A DNA stretch of 64,000 bases. It comes from Fischerella sp. PCC 9431 (GTDB lineage Bacteria > Cyanobacteriota > Cyanobacteriia > Cyanobacteriales > Nostocaceae). Made by a program: the position numbers and the translations under genes. Where the stretch lies: positions 3,714,310-3,778,309 of the forward strand of contig NZ_KE650771.1 of NCBI RefSeq assembly GCF_000447295.1, written 5' to 3'. The notes beneath the pieces are model-generated. The model was not told where the DNA came from, made no database searches, and was given only the letters and a program-made list of their open reading frames with translations. This document shows positions 63,693 to 64,000 of the stretch, piece after piece (positions within the stretch are counted from its first letter, which is position 1; every line of letters starts with the position of its first letter).

Positions 63693-64000
63693 TGAGTCTT
63701 TTATCTCCGTCGTCAAGTCTTTTATACTCGTCGTCGAGTCTTTTATCTCCGTCGTCGAGTCTTTTATCTCCGTCGTCGAGTCTTTTATCTCCGTCGTCGA
63801 GTCTTTTATCTCCGTCGTCGAGTCTTTTATACTCGTCATCGAGTCTTTTATACTCGTCGTCGAGTCTTTTATCTCCGTCGTCGAGTCTTTTATACTCGTC
63901 GTCGAGTCTTTTATCTCCGTCGTCGAGTCTTTTATCTCCGTCGTCGAGTCTTTTATCTCCGTCGTCGAGTCTTTTATCTCCGTCGTCGAGTCTTTTATCT
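63693..64000. repeat. 21-bp minisatellite running off the right edge
   Basis: About 15 units of GAGTCTTTTATCTCCGTCGTC, alternating with a variant in which TCTCC is TACTC. All frames on the minus strand are largely open except one (heptads KDSTTEI or DDGDKRL), so a coding origin to the right cannot be excluded. Confidence 0.8.

Noticed and set aside
63648..63839. Reverse frame of KDSTTEI heptads
   Set aside because: Probably minisatellite; kept as an open question because the array continues past the window edge.

Overview
This window looks like chromosomal DNA of a filamentous, probably heterocyst-forming cyanobacterium (Nostocales type). The evidence is the density of HIP1 octamers (GCGATCGC), many heptanucleotide repeat tracts between genes, the rbp-rpsU pair, an NDH-1 CO2-uptake operon, and an ARTO-type terminal oxidase preceded by two DUF2231 genes. 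The DNA is AT-rich. About 45 protein genes and three tRNA genes can be supported. There is no complete insertion sequence, no rRNA and no CRISPR array.

Layout. 1-3.6 kb: a leftward surface-polysaccharide cluster (flippase cut by the window edge, methyltransferase, membrane-anchored nucleotide-sugar dehydratase), followed upstream by 2.7 kb of AT-rich noncoding DNA with diverged internal duplications. 6-21 kb: small membrane protein, HtrA-type protease, RNA-binding protein plus ribosomal protein S21, TPR protein, SDR, CoiA-like protein, tRNA-Thr and tRNA-Tyr, two half-size ABC exporters flanking a DUF2243 protein and two acetyltransferases, and a NurA nuclease. 21-29 kb: FHA membrane protein, a TonB/ExbB/ExbD energy-transfer set, two toxin-antitoxin pairs, a flavoprotein disulfide reductase and a DUF1499 protein. 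30-36 kb: glycosyltransferase, stress-type membrane protein, coiled-coil proteins, an Lgt-like protein joined to a short ABC permease. 36.8-41 kb: a COG0523 metallochaperone behind a possible Zur box, then UDP-xylose synthase and UDP-glucose dehydrogenase. 41.5-46 kb: two DUF2231 genes and ctaC-ctaD-ctaE, where ctaC has lost its CuA ligands. 46.9-49.8 kb: papain-like protease with a partner gene, SDR, pirin. 51-57.3 kb: ndhF, a Tat-exported beta-carbonic anhydrase, ndhD and a CO2 hydration protein. 57.9-61.2 kb: a two-gene NLR system. 61.6-64 kb: DUF4112 protein, tRNA-Ser, a small HTH regulator diverging from a small unknown gene, and tandem repeats running off the edge.

Three points stand out. 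(1) The genes at 57942-61226 encode a small Bell-like protein and a NB-ARC/TPR STAND protein that share one 18-residue motif, at the C-terminus of the first and near the N-terminus of the second. This is the arrangement of amyloid-signalling effector/NLR pairs, so a regulated cell-death or antiphage system is likely. (2) A carbonic anhydrase with a twin-arginine signal sits between ndhF and ndhD of the CO2-uptake NDH-1 operon, physically linking an exported carbonic anhydrase to the Cup system. (3) Several noncoding repeats consist of chained hairpins whose stem sequences differ between copies while the pairing is kept.

Calls rest on reading the translated sequence by eye. No database search was possible, so family assignments are from memory of motifs and starts are chosen from ribosome-binding sites and family fit.
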